Source: Rhodobacterales bacterium HKCCE3408 (GTDB taxonomy: Bacteria > Pseudomonadota > Alphaproteobacteria > Rhodobacterales > Rhodobacteraceae). From it: a DNA stretch of 64,000 nucleotides. The translations under genes were made by a program, and so were the position numbers. The stretch lies in contig WVSN01000003.1 in assembly GCA_015689705.1 (NCBI GenBank), positions 62,001 to 126,000 on the forward strand. Reading direction: 5' to 3'. Shown here piece after piece: positions 34,358 to 44,515 of this stretch. Below the pieces are notes generated by a model that worked only from the letters and a program-made list of their open reading frames with translations, searched no databases and was not told where the DNA came from. Numbering within the stretch: the first letter of the stretch is position 1; the number at the start of each line of letters is the position of its first letter.

Positions 34358-35784
34358 GGCAGCATCGCCTTCAGCCTGTGCCACGCGATCCTTTCGACCT
34401 GGGTGCAGGCCTCCTCGAACTCGGTCGCGGTGTCGTTCCGGAGCCGGCGTTCGAAGGCGGTCAGGATCGTGGTGCGTGTGTGGTCGCGAACGGCGATGAT
34501 GAACGGAAAGCCGTGCTTCTCGGTATAGGCCGCGTTCAGCCGGGTGAACGAAGCGAATTCCGTGTCGGTCAGCGCGTCCAGCCCGGCCGAGGCCTGTTCG
34601 GCGGCGCTGTCGGCGGTCAGGCGCTTTGCGGAGGCCAGTTTCCCCGCGAGATCGGGATGCGCGGTCAGGACGGCCATCCGCTCCTTGTCCGAGGCGGCGC
34701 GGAAGACGCGGGCCATCGCGTTCCAGAGCCCCTCGGCCCGGTCATGCGCGGGACCCAGTTCCAGCTTCCACGTGCGCTCGGCCACCCAGGGCGAGTGTTC
34801 GAAGATCGAGCCGTAAGCCGTTACGAATTCGTCCTTTGTCATCAGATGCGGCTGTGCTGCCGGCTGCGGCGGATGCTCCCGCGCCCAGTGCTCGGCGATG
34901 TCGATGCGCCGCGCGAGCCAGACGCCGTCATGCGCGGCGACGTGGTCGAGGAAGCGCCGCAACGCCATGATCCGGCCCGGCCGCCCCACGAGACGGCAAT
35001 GCAGCCCGACCGACATCATCTTCGGCGCGCCCGTCATGCCCTCGGCATAGAGCGCGTCGAACGTGTCGCGCAGATAGGCCTCGAACTGGTCGCCCGAGTT
35101 GAAGCCCTGCGGCGTGGCGAAGCGCATGTCGTTGCAGTCGAGCGTGTAGGGGACGATCAGCTGGTCGTGCCCGCCATGACGGGTCCAGTAGGGCAGGTCG
35201 TCGGCATAGGCGTCGGCGACATAGGCGAATTGCCCGGTCTCGGCCGCAAGCCGCACGGTGTTGTCCGAACAGCGCCCGGTATACCAGCCGCGCGGCGCCT
35301 CGCCCGTCACCTCGCGGTGCAGCTCGATCGCCTGCGCCATGTGCTCCGCTTCATCTTCGGGCGCGAAGTCCTTGTATTCGATCCATTTCAGCCCGTGCGA
35401 CGCGATCTCCCAGTCGGCAGATTTCATCGCCGCGACCTGCTCCGGGGACCGGGCCAGAGCCGTCGCCACGCCATAAACGGTGACCGGCACGTGCCGTTCG
35501 GTGAACAGGCGATGCAGCCGCCAGAACCCGGCCCGCGCGCCGTATTCGTAGATCGATTCCATGTTCCAGTGGCGCTGCCCGGGCCAGGGCTGCGCGCCGA
35601 CGATCTCGGACAGGAAGGCTTCGGACGCCGCGTCGCCGTGAAGGACGTTGTTCTCGCCGCCTTCTTCGTAGTTCAGGACGATCTGAACGGCGATCTTCGC
35701 GCCCCCGGGCCAGCGCGGATCGGGCGTGTCCGGCCCATAGCCGGCCATGTCGCGGGGATACCGGGTCGGATCGGCGCTCACCAT
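34354..35784 (-). CDS. puuE: Fused allantoinase (PuuE) and OHCU decarboxylase (UraD)
   Basis: The product has 476 residues. Residues about 1-300 match PuuE, the polysaccharide deacetylase-like allantoinase: PRDMAGYGPDTPDPRWPGGA, NYEEGGENN, HGLKWIEYKD and GWYTGRCSDNT. Residues about 310-476 match the 2-oxo-4-hydroxy-4-carboxy-5-ureidoimidazoline decarboxylase: FVTAYGSIFEHSPWVAER and FPFIIAVRDHTRTTIL. One protein thus supplies two steps, the decarboxylation that makes (S)-allantoin and its ring opening. Start 35784 has GAGGGCA upstream; a Met ten codons earlier is possible. It is the first gene of the minus-strand purine operon and is divergent from hiuH. Confidence 0.93.
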   Translation of the reverse strand: MVSADPTRYPRDMAGYGPDTPDPRWPGGAKIAVQIVLNYEEGGENNVLHGDAASEAFLSEIVGAQPWPGQRHWNMESIYEYGARAGFWRLHRLFTERHVPVTVYGVATALARSPEQVAAMKSADWEIASHGLKWIEYKDFAPEDEAEHMAQAIELHREVTGEAPRGWYTGRCSDNTVRLAAETGQFAYVADAYADDLPYWTRHGGHDQLIVPYTLDCNDMRFATPQGFNSGDQFEAYLRDTFDALYAEGMTGAPKMMSVGLHCRLVGRPGRIMALRRFLDHVAAHDGVWLARRIDIAEHWAREHPPQPAAQPHLMTKDEFVTAYGSIFEHSPWVAERTWKLELGPAHDRAEGLWNAMARVFRAASDKERMAVLTAHPDLAGKLASAKRLTADSAAEQASAGLDALTDTEFASFTRLNAAYTEKHGFPFIIAVRDHTRTTILTAFERRLRNDTATEFEEACTQVERIAWHRLKAMLP

Positions 35785-35904
35785 TGCCCTCAATTCATGC
35801 AGATCTCCCTCCATTAGGGCCGAAGCGCCGGTCAGGGCAAGGGCGCGGCTTGCATCGCGCCCCCGGTTCGGTCGAAATGGCGCGGGGGCTAACGGGAGAC
35901 AGCC

Positions 35905-36252
35905 ATGGGATTTCTCACCACCCACGTGCTCGATACCGCCCGCGGCTGCCCGGCCGCCGGGATGGCGATCGCGCTTTACCGGCTCAATGGCGGCGCCACC
36001 AAGGTGACCGAGGCGCTGACCAACGCCGACGGCCGGACCGACGGCCCGATCCTGCCGGAGGACCAGTTCGAGACCGGCACCTACGAACTTGTCTTCTTCG
36101 CCGGTGACTACCTTCGGGAAAGCGGGCAGGCCGGCCCGCAGCCGCAATTCCTCGACTGGGTGCCGATCCGCTTCGGTATGGCCGAGGACCTGCACTACCA
36201 CGTGCCGCTTCTGCTGAGCCCGTACGGGTATTCGACCTACCGGGGGAGTTGA
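35905..36252 (+). CDS. hiuH: 5-hydroxyisourate hydrolase HiuH (transthyretin-like)
   Basis: The product has 115 residues. It hydrolyses 5-hydroxyisourate, the product of urate oxidation, to OHCU. The N-terminal [17 protein letters not shown] gives the catalytic His7, and the C-terminal tetrapeptide YRGS is the signature that separates these enzymes from animal transthyretin. It sits immediately before puuD, with no gap between its stop and the next ATG, and is divergent from puuE-uraD. The start at 35905 follows GGGAGACAGCC. Confidence 0.95.
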   Translation: MGFLTTHVLDTARGCPAAGMAIALYRLNGGATKVTEALTNADGRTDGPILPEDQFETGTYELVFFAGDYLRESGQAGPQPQFLDWVPIRFGMAEDLHYHVPLLLSPYGYSTYRGS

Positions 36253-37491
36253 ATGGAAGGGGCGGCACTCGACGGGGCGATCCTCCTCCACTGGCTCGAA
36301 TTCGCGGCGCGCTGGACGCATGTCATCACCGCGATCGCGTGGATCGGGTCGTCGTTCTATTTCATCGCGCTGGACCTCGGCCTGAACCGGAACATCCCGG
36401 GCCCCGCCGATGGAGAGGAATGGCAGGTCCATGGCGGCGGATTCTACCACATCCAGAAATACCTCGTCGCGCCCAAGGCGATGCCCGAGCACCTGACCTG
36501 GTTCAAATGGGAAAGCTACGCCACCTGGCTGACCGGCTTCGTCACGCTGATCCTCGTCTACTGGCTCGGGGCGGAGCTTTACCTGATCGATCCGCGCGTT
36601 CTCGATCTGGCCGTCTGGCAGGCCGTCCTGATCTCGGCCGGCTCGCTGGCGGTCGGCTGGATCGTCTACGATGCGCTGTGCAAGTCGCCGCTCGGCGAGA
36701 CGCCGACCGTGCTGATGCTCCTCCTCTTCGCCGTCCTGGTGGCGATGTCCTGGGGCTATACCCAGGTCTTCTCGGGCCGCGCGGCGCTGCTTCATCTCGG
36801 CGCGTTCACGGCGACGATCATGTCGGCGAACGTGTTTCTCATCATCATTCCGAACCAGAAGATCGTGGTCGCCGACCTCAAGGCGGGCCGCAAGCCGGAC
36901 GCGAAATACGGCAAGATCGCCAAGCTGCGGTCGACACATAACAATTACCTGACCCTGCCCGTCATCTTCCTGATGCTGTCGAACCACTACCCGCTGGCCT
37001 TCGCGAGCCACTGGAACTGGCTGATCGCGGCGTTCGTGTTCCTCATGGGTGTCACGATCCGGCATTTCTTCAACACGATGCATTCCAAGGGCGGGATGCT
37101 GTGGTGGACCTGGGCCGCGACCGGCGCGATCTTCGTCGCCATCATCTGGCTGTCGTCGCTGTCGCTGCCGGGCGAAGAGGACGAGGCGGCCCTGATGACG
37201 CCCGCGGCCGAACGCTTCGCCGCGCACGAGGATTTCGAGGAAGTCGCCAGCATCGTCCTCGGCCGCTGTTCGATGTGTCACGGACAATATATCGGCTGGC
37301 CCGGCCTCGTGACCGCGCCGCGGGGCGTGCTGCTCGACAGCGAGGCGGAGATCGCCTCCCACGCCCGCGCCATCTACCTGCAGGCGGGTGTGACCCGCGC
37401 CATGCCGCCGGGCAACGTGACCGGGCTCGACGATGCCGACCGGGCGGCGATCCGGGCATGGTACCGCGCGGTGACCGGCGGGGCGCTCTGA
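36253..37491 (+). CDS. puuD: Membrane urate oxidase PuuD with C-terminal cytochrome c domain
   Basis: The product has 412 residues. About eight membrane segments form the N-terminal part (HVITAIAWIGSSFYFIALD, HGGGFYHIQKYLVAPK, then helices to about residue 310). A C-terminal c-type haem domain carries RCSMCHGQY, with Cys339, Cys342 and His343, and a later Met in TRAMPPGNVTG as probable sixth ligand. The protein oxidises urate and can pass electrons to the respiratory chain instead of oxygen directly. Its haem attachment depends on Ccm functions such as those at 22396-24815. It begins one base after the hiuH stop. Confidence 0.94.
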   Translation: MEGAALDGAILLHWLEFAARWTHVITAIAWIGSSFYFIALDLGLNRNIPGPADGEEWQVHGGGFYHIQKYLVAPKAMPEHLTWFKWESYATWLTGFVTLILVYWLGAELYLIDPRVLDLAVWQAVLISAGSLAVGWIVYDALCKSPLGETPTVLMLLLFAVLVAMSWGYTQVFSGRAALLHLGAFTATIMSANVFLIIIPNQKIVVADLKAGRKPDAKYGKIAKLRSTHNNYLTLPVIFLMLSNHYPLAFASHWNWLIAAFVFLMGVTIRHFFNTMHSKGGMLWWTWAATGAIFVAIIWLSSLSLPGEEDEAALMTPAAERFAAHEDFEEVASIVLGRCSMCHGQYIGWPGLVTAPRGVLLDSEAEIASHARAIYLQAGVTRAMPPGNVTGLDDADRAAIRAWYRAVTGGAL

Positions 37492-37560
37492 TCCCGCTTG
37501 GCAGCGCCGCCCCGCTGCGGTAGGAGGCGGCTTTCGCAATCCCGGGGCCCGCGCGCCAAC

Positions 37561-39012
37561 ATGTCCTTCACGCTCGCCATCGTCGGACGGCCCAATGTCG
37601 GCAAGTCCACGCTGTTCAACCGACTCGTTGGCCGGCGGCTGGCGCTCGTCGACGACCAGCCCGGCGTGACGCGCGACCTGCGCGAAGGCGCGGCTCGGCT
37701 CGGGCCGCTGTCCTTCACCGTCATCGACACGGCGGGGCTGGAAGACGCGACCGACGACTCGCTTCAGGGCCGGATGCGGCGGCTGACCGAGCGGGCGGTC
37801 GACATGGCCGATGCTTGCCTGTTTCTGATCGACGGACGCGCCGGGATCACGCCGGTCGACGAGACCGTCGCCGAGATCCTGCGCCGCCGCGGCAAGCCGG
37901 TGATCCTCGGCGTGAACAAGGCCGAGGGGCGGCAGGGCGAGGCGGGTGTGCTCGAGGCCTTCGCGCTCGGCCTGGGCGAGCCGATCGCACTGTCCGCCGA
38001 GCATGGCGAGGGCATGGGCGAACTCGCCGGCGCACTCCAGCCGATGATCGAGGCCGCCGAACCGGCGGAGGAGGCCGAGACCGAGGTTGATGTCGTCGAT
38101 GGCGACTTGGACGAGGTCCGCGAGATTACCCCGTCGAAGCCGCTCCAGATCGCCGTCATCGGGCGGCCGAATGCCGGCAAGTCGACGCTGATCAACAAGA
38201 TCCTCGGGGACGACCGCCTGCTGACCGGCCCCGAAGCCGGCATCACCCGCGATGCCATTGCCGTGCCGGTCACCTGGGACGGCGTGCCGATGCGGATCTT
38301 CGACACGGCGGGAATGCGCAAGAAGGCCAAGGTGCAGGAGAAGCTGGAGAAGCTCTCGGTCTCCGACGGCCTGCGCGCTGTGAAGTTCGCCGAGATCGTG
38401 GTCGTCCTGCTCGACGCCGCGATCCCGTTCGAAAGCCAGGACCTGCGCATCGCCGACCTGGCCGAGCGCGAGGGCCGGGCGGTCGTGGTCGCGGTAAACA
38501 AGTGGGACCTCGAGGAACACCGGCAGGAGAAGCTCGCCGAGCTCAAGGAGGCCTTCGACCGGCTCCTGCCGCAGCTTCGCGGCGCGCCGCTCGTCACCCT
38601 GTCGGCCAAGACGGGCCGGGGGCTAGACCGGCTCCATGCCGCCATCCTGAAGGCGCACGAGGTCTGGAACCGCCGCGTGCCGACGGCGAAGCTGAACCAG
38701 TGGCTTCAGGCGATGACCGAGGCGCATCCGCCGCCGGCGCCGGCCGGCCGCCGCATCCGCTTGCGCTACGCGACCCAGGCCAAGACACGTCCGCCGGGCT
38801 TCGTCGTGATGTGCTCGCATCCCGACAAGCTGCCCGAGAGCTATTCACGCTACCTGGTCAACGGGCTGCGCGACGATTTCGACATGCCGGGCACGCCCAT
38901 CCGGCTCTGGATGCGCAGCCAGGCCGACAAGAACCCCTACAAGGACCGCAAGAAGTCCACGCCCTCCCGGCTGACCAAGCACGTGAAGAAGGGCGCCACG
39001 AAAAAGGGCTGA
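37561..39012 (+). CDS. der: Ribosome biogenesis GTPase Der (EngA)
   Basis: The product has 483 residues with two GTPase domains in tandem and a KH-like C-terminal domain. G1 motifs are GRPNVGKST and GRPNAGKST. The G3 motifs are DTAGLED and [10 protein letters not shown], and the second G4 reads NKWD, while the first G4 is NKAE. It assists assembly of the 50S ribosomal subunit in the cytoplasm. The very basic tail [20 protein letters not shown] is normal for the family. The start at 37561 gives the family N-terminus. It ends against repeat element copy 2. Confidence 0.97.
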   Translation: MSFTLAIVGRPNVGKSTLFNRLVGRRLALVDDQPGVTRDLREGAARLGPLSFTVIDTAGLEDATDDSLQGRMRRLTERAVDMADACLFLIDGRAGITPVDETVAEILRRRGKPVILGVNKAEGRQGEAGVLEAFALGLGEPIALSAEHGEGMGELAGALQPMIEAAEPAEEAETEVDVVDGDLDEVREITPSKPLQIAVIGRPNAGKSTLINKILGDDRLLTGPEAGITRDAIAVPVTWDGVPMRIFDTAGMRKKAKVQEKLEKLSVSDGLRAVKFAEIVVVLLDAAIPFESQDLRIADLAEREGRAVVVAVNKWDLEEHRQEKLAELKEAFDRLLPQLRGAPLVTLSAKTGRGLDRLHAAILKAHEVWNRRVPTAKLNQWLQAMTEAHPPPAPAGRRIRLRYATQAKTRPPGFVVMCSHPDKLPESYSRYLVNGLRDDFDMPGTPIRLWMRSQADKNPYKDRKKSTPSRLTKHVKKGATKKG

Positions 39013-39032
39013 AGCGCGTCGCTCCAACCCCT

Positions 39033-39077
39033 CTTTGCTTCCGAAATACCTCCGGGGGTGCGGGGGCAGAGCCCCCG
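39033..39077. repeat. Convergent-junction repeat element, copy 2
   Basis: On the minus strand a hairpin (CGGGGGC-TCT-GCCCCCG, 39061-39077) is followed by the tail CCCCCGGAGGTATTT-CGGAAGCAAAG (39033-39058). The tail matches copy 1 almost perfectly. The element fills the 71-base gap between der and grxD, two converging genes, and probably ends both transcripts. Confidence 0.75.
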
Positions 39078-39083
39078 TGGGCC

Positions 39084-39443
39084 TCAGCCGTTCGCTTCGC
39101 GGATTTTCTCGGCGGCGTCCTTGTCGTAGGACACGCCCTTGGCGTCGAAAAGCTGGTCGAGCTCGCCCGACAGCGTCATCTCGGTGATGATGTCGCAGCC
39201 GCCGACGAATTCGCCCTTCACGTAGAGCTGCGGGATCGTCGGCCAGTCGGAGAATTCCTTGATCCCCTGCCGGATCGCGTCGTCGGCCAGAACGTTTACG
39301 TCGGCATACTCGACGCCCATGTAGTTCAGGACGCCGGCCACGCGCGAGGAGAAGCCGCATTGCGGCATGGTCTTGGTGCCCTTCATGAACAGCACCACGT
39401 CGTTTCCGTCCACGGTCGACTTGATCGTTTCCTGAGCGGTCAT
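39084..39443 (-). CDS. grxD: Monothiol glutaredoxin (Grx4/GrxD type)
   Basis: The product has 119 residues. The monothiol motif CGFS is at residues 29-32 in [18 protein letters not shown]. The glutathione-binding segments are [19 protein letters not shown]. Such proteins carry a glutathione-bridged [2Fe-2S] cluster, often with a BolA partner, and help deliver or sense iron-sulfur clusters. The start at 39443 overlaps the stop of the small membrane gene upstream as ATGA. That gene in turn overlaps bolA, so bolA, the small gene and grxD form one operon. Confidence 0.96.
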   Translation of the reverse strand: MTAQETIKSTVDGNDVVLFMKGTKTMPQCGFSSRVAGVLNYMGVEYADVNVLADDAIRQGIKEFSDWPTIPQLYVKGEFVGGCDIITEMTLSGELDQLFDAKGVSYDKDAAEKIREANG

Positions 39444-39712
39444 TTCTCGTCTCTCCGGTTCGAGGGCACGAAGCCCTTCGCGTAAATCTGTGGGTCTCTG
39501 GTGACGCGCCACGTGTGTGAGTGGCTTCCCATGGCGTCGGCGAGGCCGGGCAGGGCGGACGTGTGGACGAGCTGGTCTCCGTGGCCAGGTGGCGTCCCAC
39601 GGCGGGATGTGTCTTCGCTGTGGCGCCGCCGCGCATCCGGCAGAAATTGCACGGCGAAGGCCAGGACGATCGGAACGGCCGCACCCGCAAGCAAGAGCCC
39701 CGTGACACTCAT
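39440..39712 (-). CDS. Small single-span membrane protein between bolA and grxD
   Basis: This 90-residue protein has one hydrophobic segment at about residues 3-25 ([22 protein letters not shown]) and a hydrophilic, His- and Arg-rich remainder: [40 protein letters not shown]. No family is recognised. It overlaps bolA at its start and grxD at its stop by four bases each, so it is translated with them. Its His-rich tail (HTSALP, GSHSHT) could bind metal, which would suit an iron-sulfur operon; this is inference only. Confidence 0.75.
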   Translation of the reverse strand: MSVTGLLLAGAAVPIVLAFAVQFLPDARRRHSEDTSRRGTPPGHGDQLVHTSALPGLADAMGSHSHTWRVTRDPQIYAKGFVPSNRRDEK

Positions 39713-39945
39713 CCCGGCGCCTTCGTCGTCAGCGCCAGCGCATGCAACTCGCCCGACGGCCCGTCCATCTTGCCCTTCAGCGCGGCGTAGACCGCGCGCT
39801 GCTGCTGGACCCTGTTCATGCCGCGGAAGCTTTCGTCGATCACCATCGCGGCCATGTGCACGCCGTCGTCGCCCTCGACCACGATCTTCGCGTCCGGAAA
39901 GCTCTCCCGGATCAGGGCTTCGATTTCATGGGCTTGCATCGGCAT
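39709..39945 (-). CDS. bolA: BolA family protein
   Basis: The product has 78 residues. The BolA fold is shown by [22 protein letters not shown] near the N-terminus, [24 protein letters not shown] in the middle, and [14 protein letters not shown] at the end. The conserved His of the HALAL motif can ligate the [2Fe-2S] cluster shared with a monothiol glutaredoxin, encoded two genes downstream. The start could be 39945 or two codons later. It is the first gene of the operon. Confidence 0.94.
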   Translation of the reverse strand: MPMQAHEIEALIRESFPDAKIVVEGDDGVHMAAMVIDESFRGMNRVQQQRAVYAALKGKMDGPSGELHALALTTKAPG

Positions 39946-40091
39946 CGGCGGGGTCTCGGCGCGCTTCTGTCTGGTACCGAAGATGTAGCGGTGGCGCGGC
40001 GGCCTCGCAAGGGGCGGCCGGGGGCATGAGGCTTGCCGGGCGGGCGTGGCGCGGTATCCTCGGCCATCCAGCACACCGGAGGTGCCCCGCC

Positions 40092-40660
40092 ATGGCCGAC
40101 AGGCAATTCGAGCTCAACGCGCGGCCGGCCGGTACGCTGCTGCTGCAGCCGATGGTGCTGACACTGACGGATGCGCCGGCGCTCGACTGGGGGTCCGGAC
40201 CGGTGTCCCTGTCGACGCTGCGGGGCATCCGGCTATGGACCGAGAAACCGGAATACACCGCGCGGGTCGGCCGGGCCGAGCTGACCTTTCTCGACGGCCC
40301 GCCGCTGATCGTGACCGGCGGTGCCCGGATGGGCGGGCCGGATGCCGGTCAGGCGCGGACCTACCGCGCCTTCCTGGATGCGCTTCACGCGGCCGTGCCC
40401 CGCGACGGGCGGATCGAGTTCCGGCGCGGTCTCAAGGGTGGCTCGCCCGCCCGGGGCTGGACGACCTTCGCGATCATCGCCGTGATCGATCTTGCCTTGC
40501 TGATCTGGCTCTGGGGCGCGATGCGCGAGGACGCCCATGCGCTGGTGCGGCCCGGCCTGATCCTGTTCGCGCTTCTGGGGCTGTGCCTCGCCGCCGGGGC
40601 CGGTCAGGCGATGGCGGGTCGCAGCTACGACCCGCGCAGCATTCCGCGCGATCTCGTGCC

Positions 40661-40664
<4 letters not shown>
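40092..40664 (+). CDS. Uncharacterised protein with two membrane segments
   Basis: The product has 190 residues. The N-terminal 115 residues are soluble and beta-rich, with a PH-like look ([27 protein letters not shown], then [11 protein letters not shown]). The segment [15 protein letters not shown] follows, then two membrane helices near residues 123-142 and 152-170. The pattern resembles proteins with a membrane-attached bPH-like domain, but I cannot name a family. It converges with purL, and the two genes share the stop-site CTAG at 40661-40664. The start ATG at 40092 follows GGTGCCCCGCC. Confidence 0.75.
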
Positions 40665-42820
<2,156 letters not shown>

Positions 42821-42890
42821 GTCCGCGATTGTCCCCCGCATTCGGTCCGGGGGTGTTTAGGACATGGCTGGCTCAAGGGGAAGAGATAGG

Positions 42891-42933
42891 CAGGGCCGCG
42901 ATGTTGCGCCGTCTACACATCATCGCGGCCCTG
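42891..42933 (-). promoter_or_regulatory. Long inverted repeat in the purL leader
   Basis: CAGGGCCGCGATG at 42891-42903 is perfectly complementary to 42921-42933, with a 17-base loop. It lies about 71 bases upstream of the purL start. There is no T run on either strand, so it is not an ordinary terminator. It could be an RNA control structure in the purL leader or a protein-binding dyad. It does not match a purine riboswitch. Confidence 0.5.
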
Positions 42934-43010
42934 GGGACATGCCGTACGGTTCTGGGGTACTCCGCGTTTGCCACATCCCTCCCCTTGCGGGGACGCCGAT
43001 GCGCCGTTGA

Positions 43011-43026
43011 TTAAGGAAGTGTTAAC
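43011..43026. promoter_or_regulatory. Candidate CtrA binding box
   Basis: The sequence TTAA-GGAAGTG-TTAAC matches the full alphaproteobacterial CtrA consensus TTAA-N7-TTAAC exactly. It lies 190 bases upstream of purL and 246 bases before predicted small RNA B, with no called plus-strand gene close by. A chance match is possible in this A+T-richer stretch. Confidence 0.45.
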
Positions 43027-43271
43027 GGCGCTTTGGTTCCGAATGCCTGCCAAATTGGGCAGCTTTGTGGAACTCCGGCGGCGAATCAAAGTTCAGCCGG
43101 GATTCCGTCAAAGCGCGGCGAAGAAATGCCAACTCGGCCGGGCGATCAAGTCAAAAAGATTGCCACTTTCGCTCAAATCGGAGCAGAGGAAGTCACAATG
43201 ACTTCAAATCACCTGTCTAGGAGGACGGAATCCGGCGAATCGCCACCCGGTCGACCATGTCGGGGCCGGGC

Positions 43272-43350
43272 CAAAAAAAAGGCCGAGACGAATCTCGGCC
43301 GAAGTCCAACAGGGAGGTATGAGCGGGTCGTCTGCACGCCCCAACTCATG
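43272..43350 (-). ncRNA. Predicted trans-acting small RNA B with anti-Shine-Dalgarno motif
   Basis: Read on the minus strand, a 5' imperfect hairpin (about 43325-43343) is followed by the unpaired motif CCTCCCTGT (43309-43317). A perfect eight-base terminator stem (43281-43288 with 43293-43300) with a TTCG loop and eight T (43273-43280) comes next. A promoter candidate, TTGAAG-N17-TAATTC (43380-43385 and 43357-43362), would start transcription near 43350. The motif, its distance from the terminator and the overall size match small RNA A at 20523-20605. It lies just downstream of the lysR gene, but its own promoter suggests independent expression. Confidence 0.6.
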
Positions 43351-43445
43351 AATGACGAATTAGTGGGCGGTCCGAGTCCCTTCAAGGGAATTTCCGCCGC
43401 GCTGCCGCATTTCAGATATGCGTGTGGCGCATGTCCCACATCTCT

Positions 43446-44357
43446 TCAGACAGTGGGATCGTCCGAGTCACGCCGGCGGCGGCGATAGGCGATCACTTCC
43501 TCGGTGACGAAATCGCGGAACGCCTCGATCCGCTTCGACGCGCGCAGCTCCTCGGGATATGCCAGAAAAACGGGCACCTCGTTCGATCCGACCTCGGGCA
43601 GGACGTGGACCAGTTCGGGGACGTCGTCCTTCAGGTAGTCGGGCAGAACACCGATACCCAGATCGGCCAGCACGGCTTGCAGCACCCCGAAATAATTGTT
43701 GACTGTCAGGATGCTGCCGATCTCGTAGGTCATGATCTCGCGCACCAGCGCGGCGCCCGAACTGACCTGCGCCGACCGCGTGTTCTGCGAGATCAGCCGG
43801 TGCGTGGCCATGTCCTCAAGTGTCTGCGGCATGCCGTTCGCGGCGATGTAATCGGGGCTCGCGTAAAGCCGCATATGGATCGACATCAGCCGGCGCCGGA
43901 TCAGGTCTGCCTGGCTCGGTTCCTTCATGCGGATGGCGACATCGGCCTCGCGCATCGGCAGATCGAGCACGCGCTCCTCGAGCATCAGGTCGATCTTCAG
44001 ATTCGGATATTTCGCATAGAGCTTCGGCAACCGCGGCGCGAGCCAGAGCGAGCCGAATCCGATCGTCGTGGTCACGCGCAACTCGCCGAAGACCTCTTCC
44101 TCGCTGTCACGGATGCGCGCGGCCGCGGCGTCGAGCCGGCGCGACATGCTTTTCGTTGCATCGAACAGAAGCTCGCCCTGCTCCGTCAGGATGAGCCCGC
44201 GCGCATGTCGGTGGAACAGGGTGGTGTTGAGGCTTTCCTCCAGCGCCCGGATCTGGCGCGAGACGGCCGATTGCGACAGGTGCAGCGTGTCGCCGGCATG
44301 GGTCAGGCTGCCTGCATCTGCGACAGCATGAAAGATGCGAAGCTTGTCCCAATCCAT
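43446..44357 (-). CDS. LysR-family transcriptional regulator
   Basis: The product has 303 residues. The helix-turn-helix is at about residues 17-40 (AGSLTHAGDTLHLSQSAVSRQIRALEE), followed by a LysR substrate-binding domain with typical strands such as VTTTIGFGSLWLAPRLP and ADVAIRM. The inducer is unknown. The start at 44357 (MDWDKLRIFHAV) is the family N-terminus. It is divergent from the indolepyruvate oxidoreductase gene, separated by 158 bases, and could regulate it; this is a guess from position. Confidence 0.92.
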   Translation of the reverse strand: MDWDKLRIFHAVADAGSLTHAGDTLHLSQSAVSRQIRALEESLNTTLFHRHARGLILTEQGELLFDATKSMSRRLDAAAARIRDSEEEVFGELRVTTTIGFGSLWLAPRLPKLYAKYPNLKIDLMLEERVLDLPMREADVAIRMKEPSQADLIRRRLMSIHMRLYASPDYIAANGMPQTLEDMATHRLISQNTRSAQVSSGAALVREIMTYEIGSILTVNNYFGVLQAVLADLGIGVLPDYLKDDVPELVHVLPEVGSNEVPVFLAYPEELRASKRIEAFRDFVTEEVIAYRRRRRDSDDPTV

Positions 44358-44515
44358 GCGAAGCGTCCTATAGTCGTGCGCGGCGATGGATACAGGACCG
44401 CGATGACGGTTCAATGGCTGAAACGAGTCATGCGGCGTGAAAGGGGCTAGTAAGGTCAGCAAGTTTGACCTATATTGCCTCTAAATCGCGCGTATTGGCG
44501 TTCGGGAGGGCAAAT

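Larger units (their letters stand above)
42821..43445. other. 625-base intergenic region between purL and lysR
   Basis: No convincing protein gene is seen. It holds, from left to right, the purL leader with a 13-base inverted repeat (42891-42933), a full CtrA-type box (43011-43026), a stretch of lower G+C (about 43000-43210) and predicted small RNA B (43272-43350) with its promoter candidate. Reading frames at 43043-43201 and 43033-43488 lack ribosome binding sites and the codon bias of the neighbours, and are not called. The lower G+C content may mark decayed or foreign DNA. Confidence 0.5.

Noticed and set aside
35785..38520. Minus-strand continuation of the puuE-uraD frame through hiuH, puuD and der
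   Set aside because: It runs antisense to three well-supported genes and has no family features; the real start is near 35784.
43033..43488. Plus-strand reading frame of 151 codons between purL and lysR, and a nested 52-codon frame at 43043-43201
   Set aside because: No ribosome binding site, codon use unlike the genome, and it runs through the small RNA terminator and into lysR antisense.
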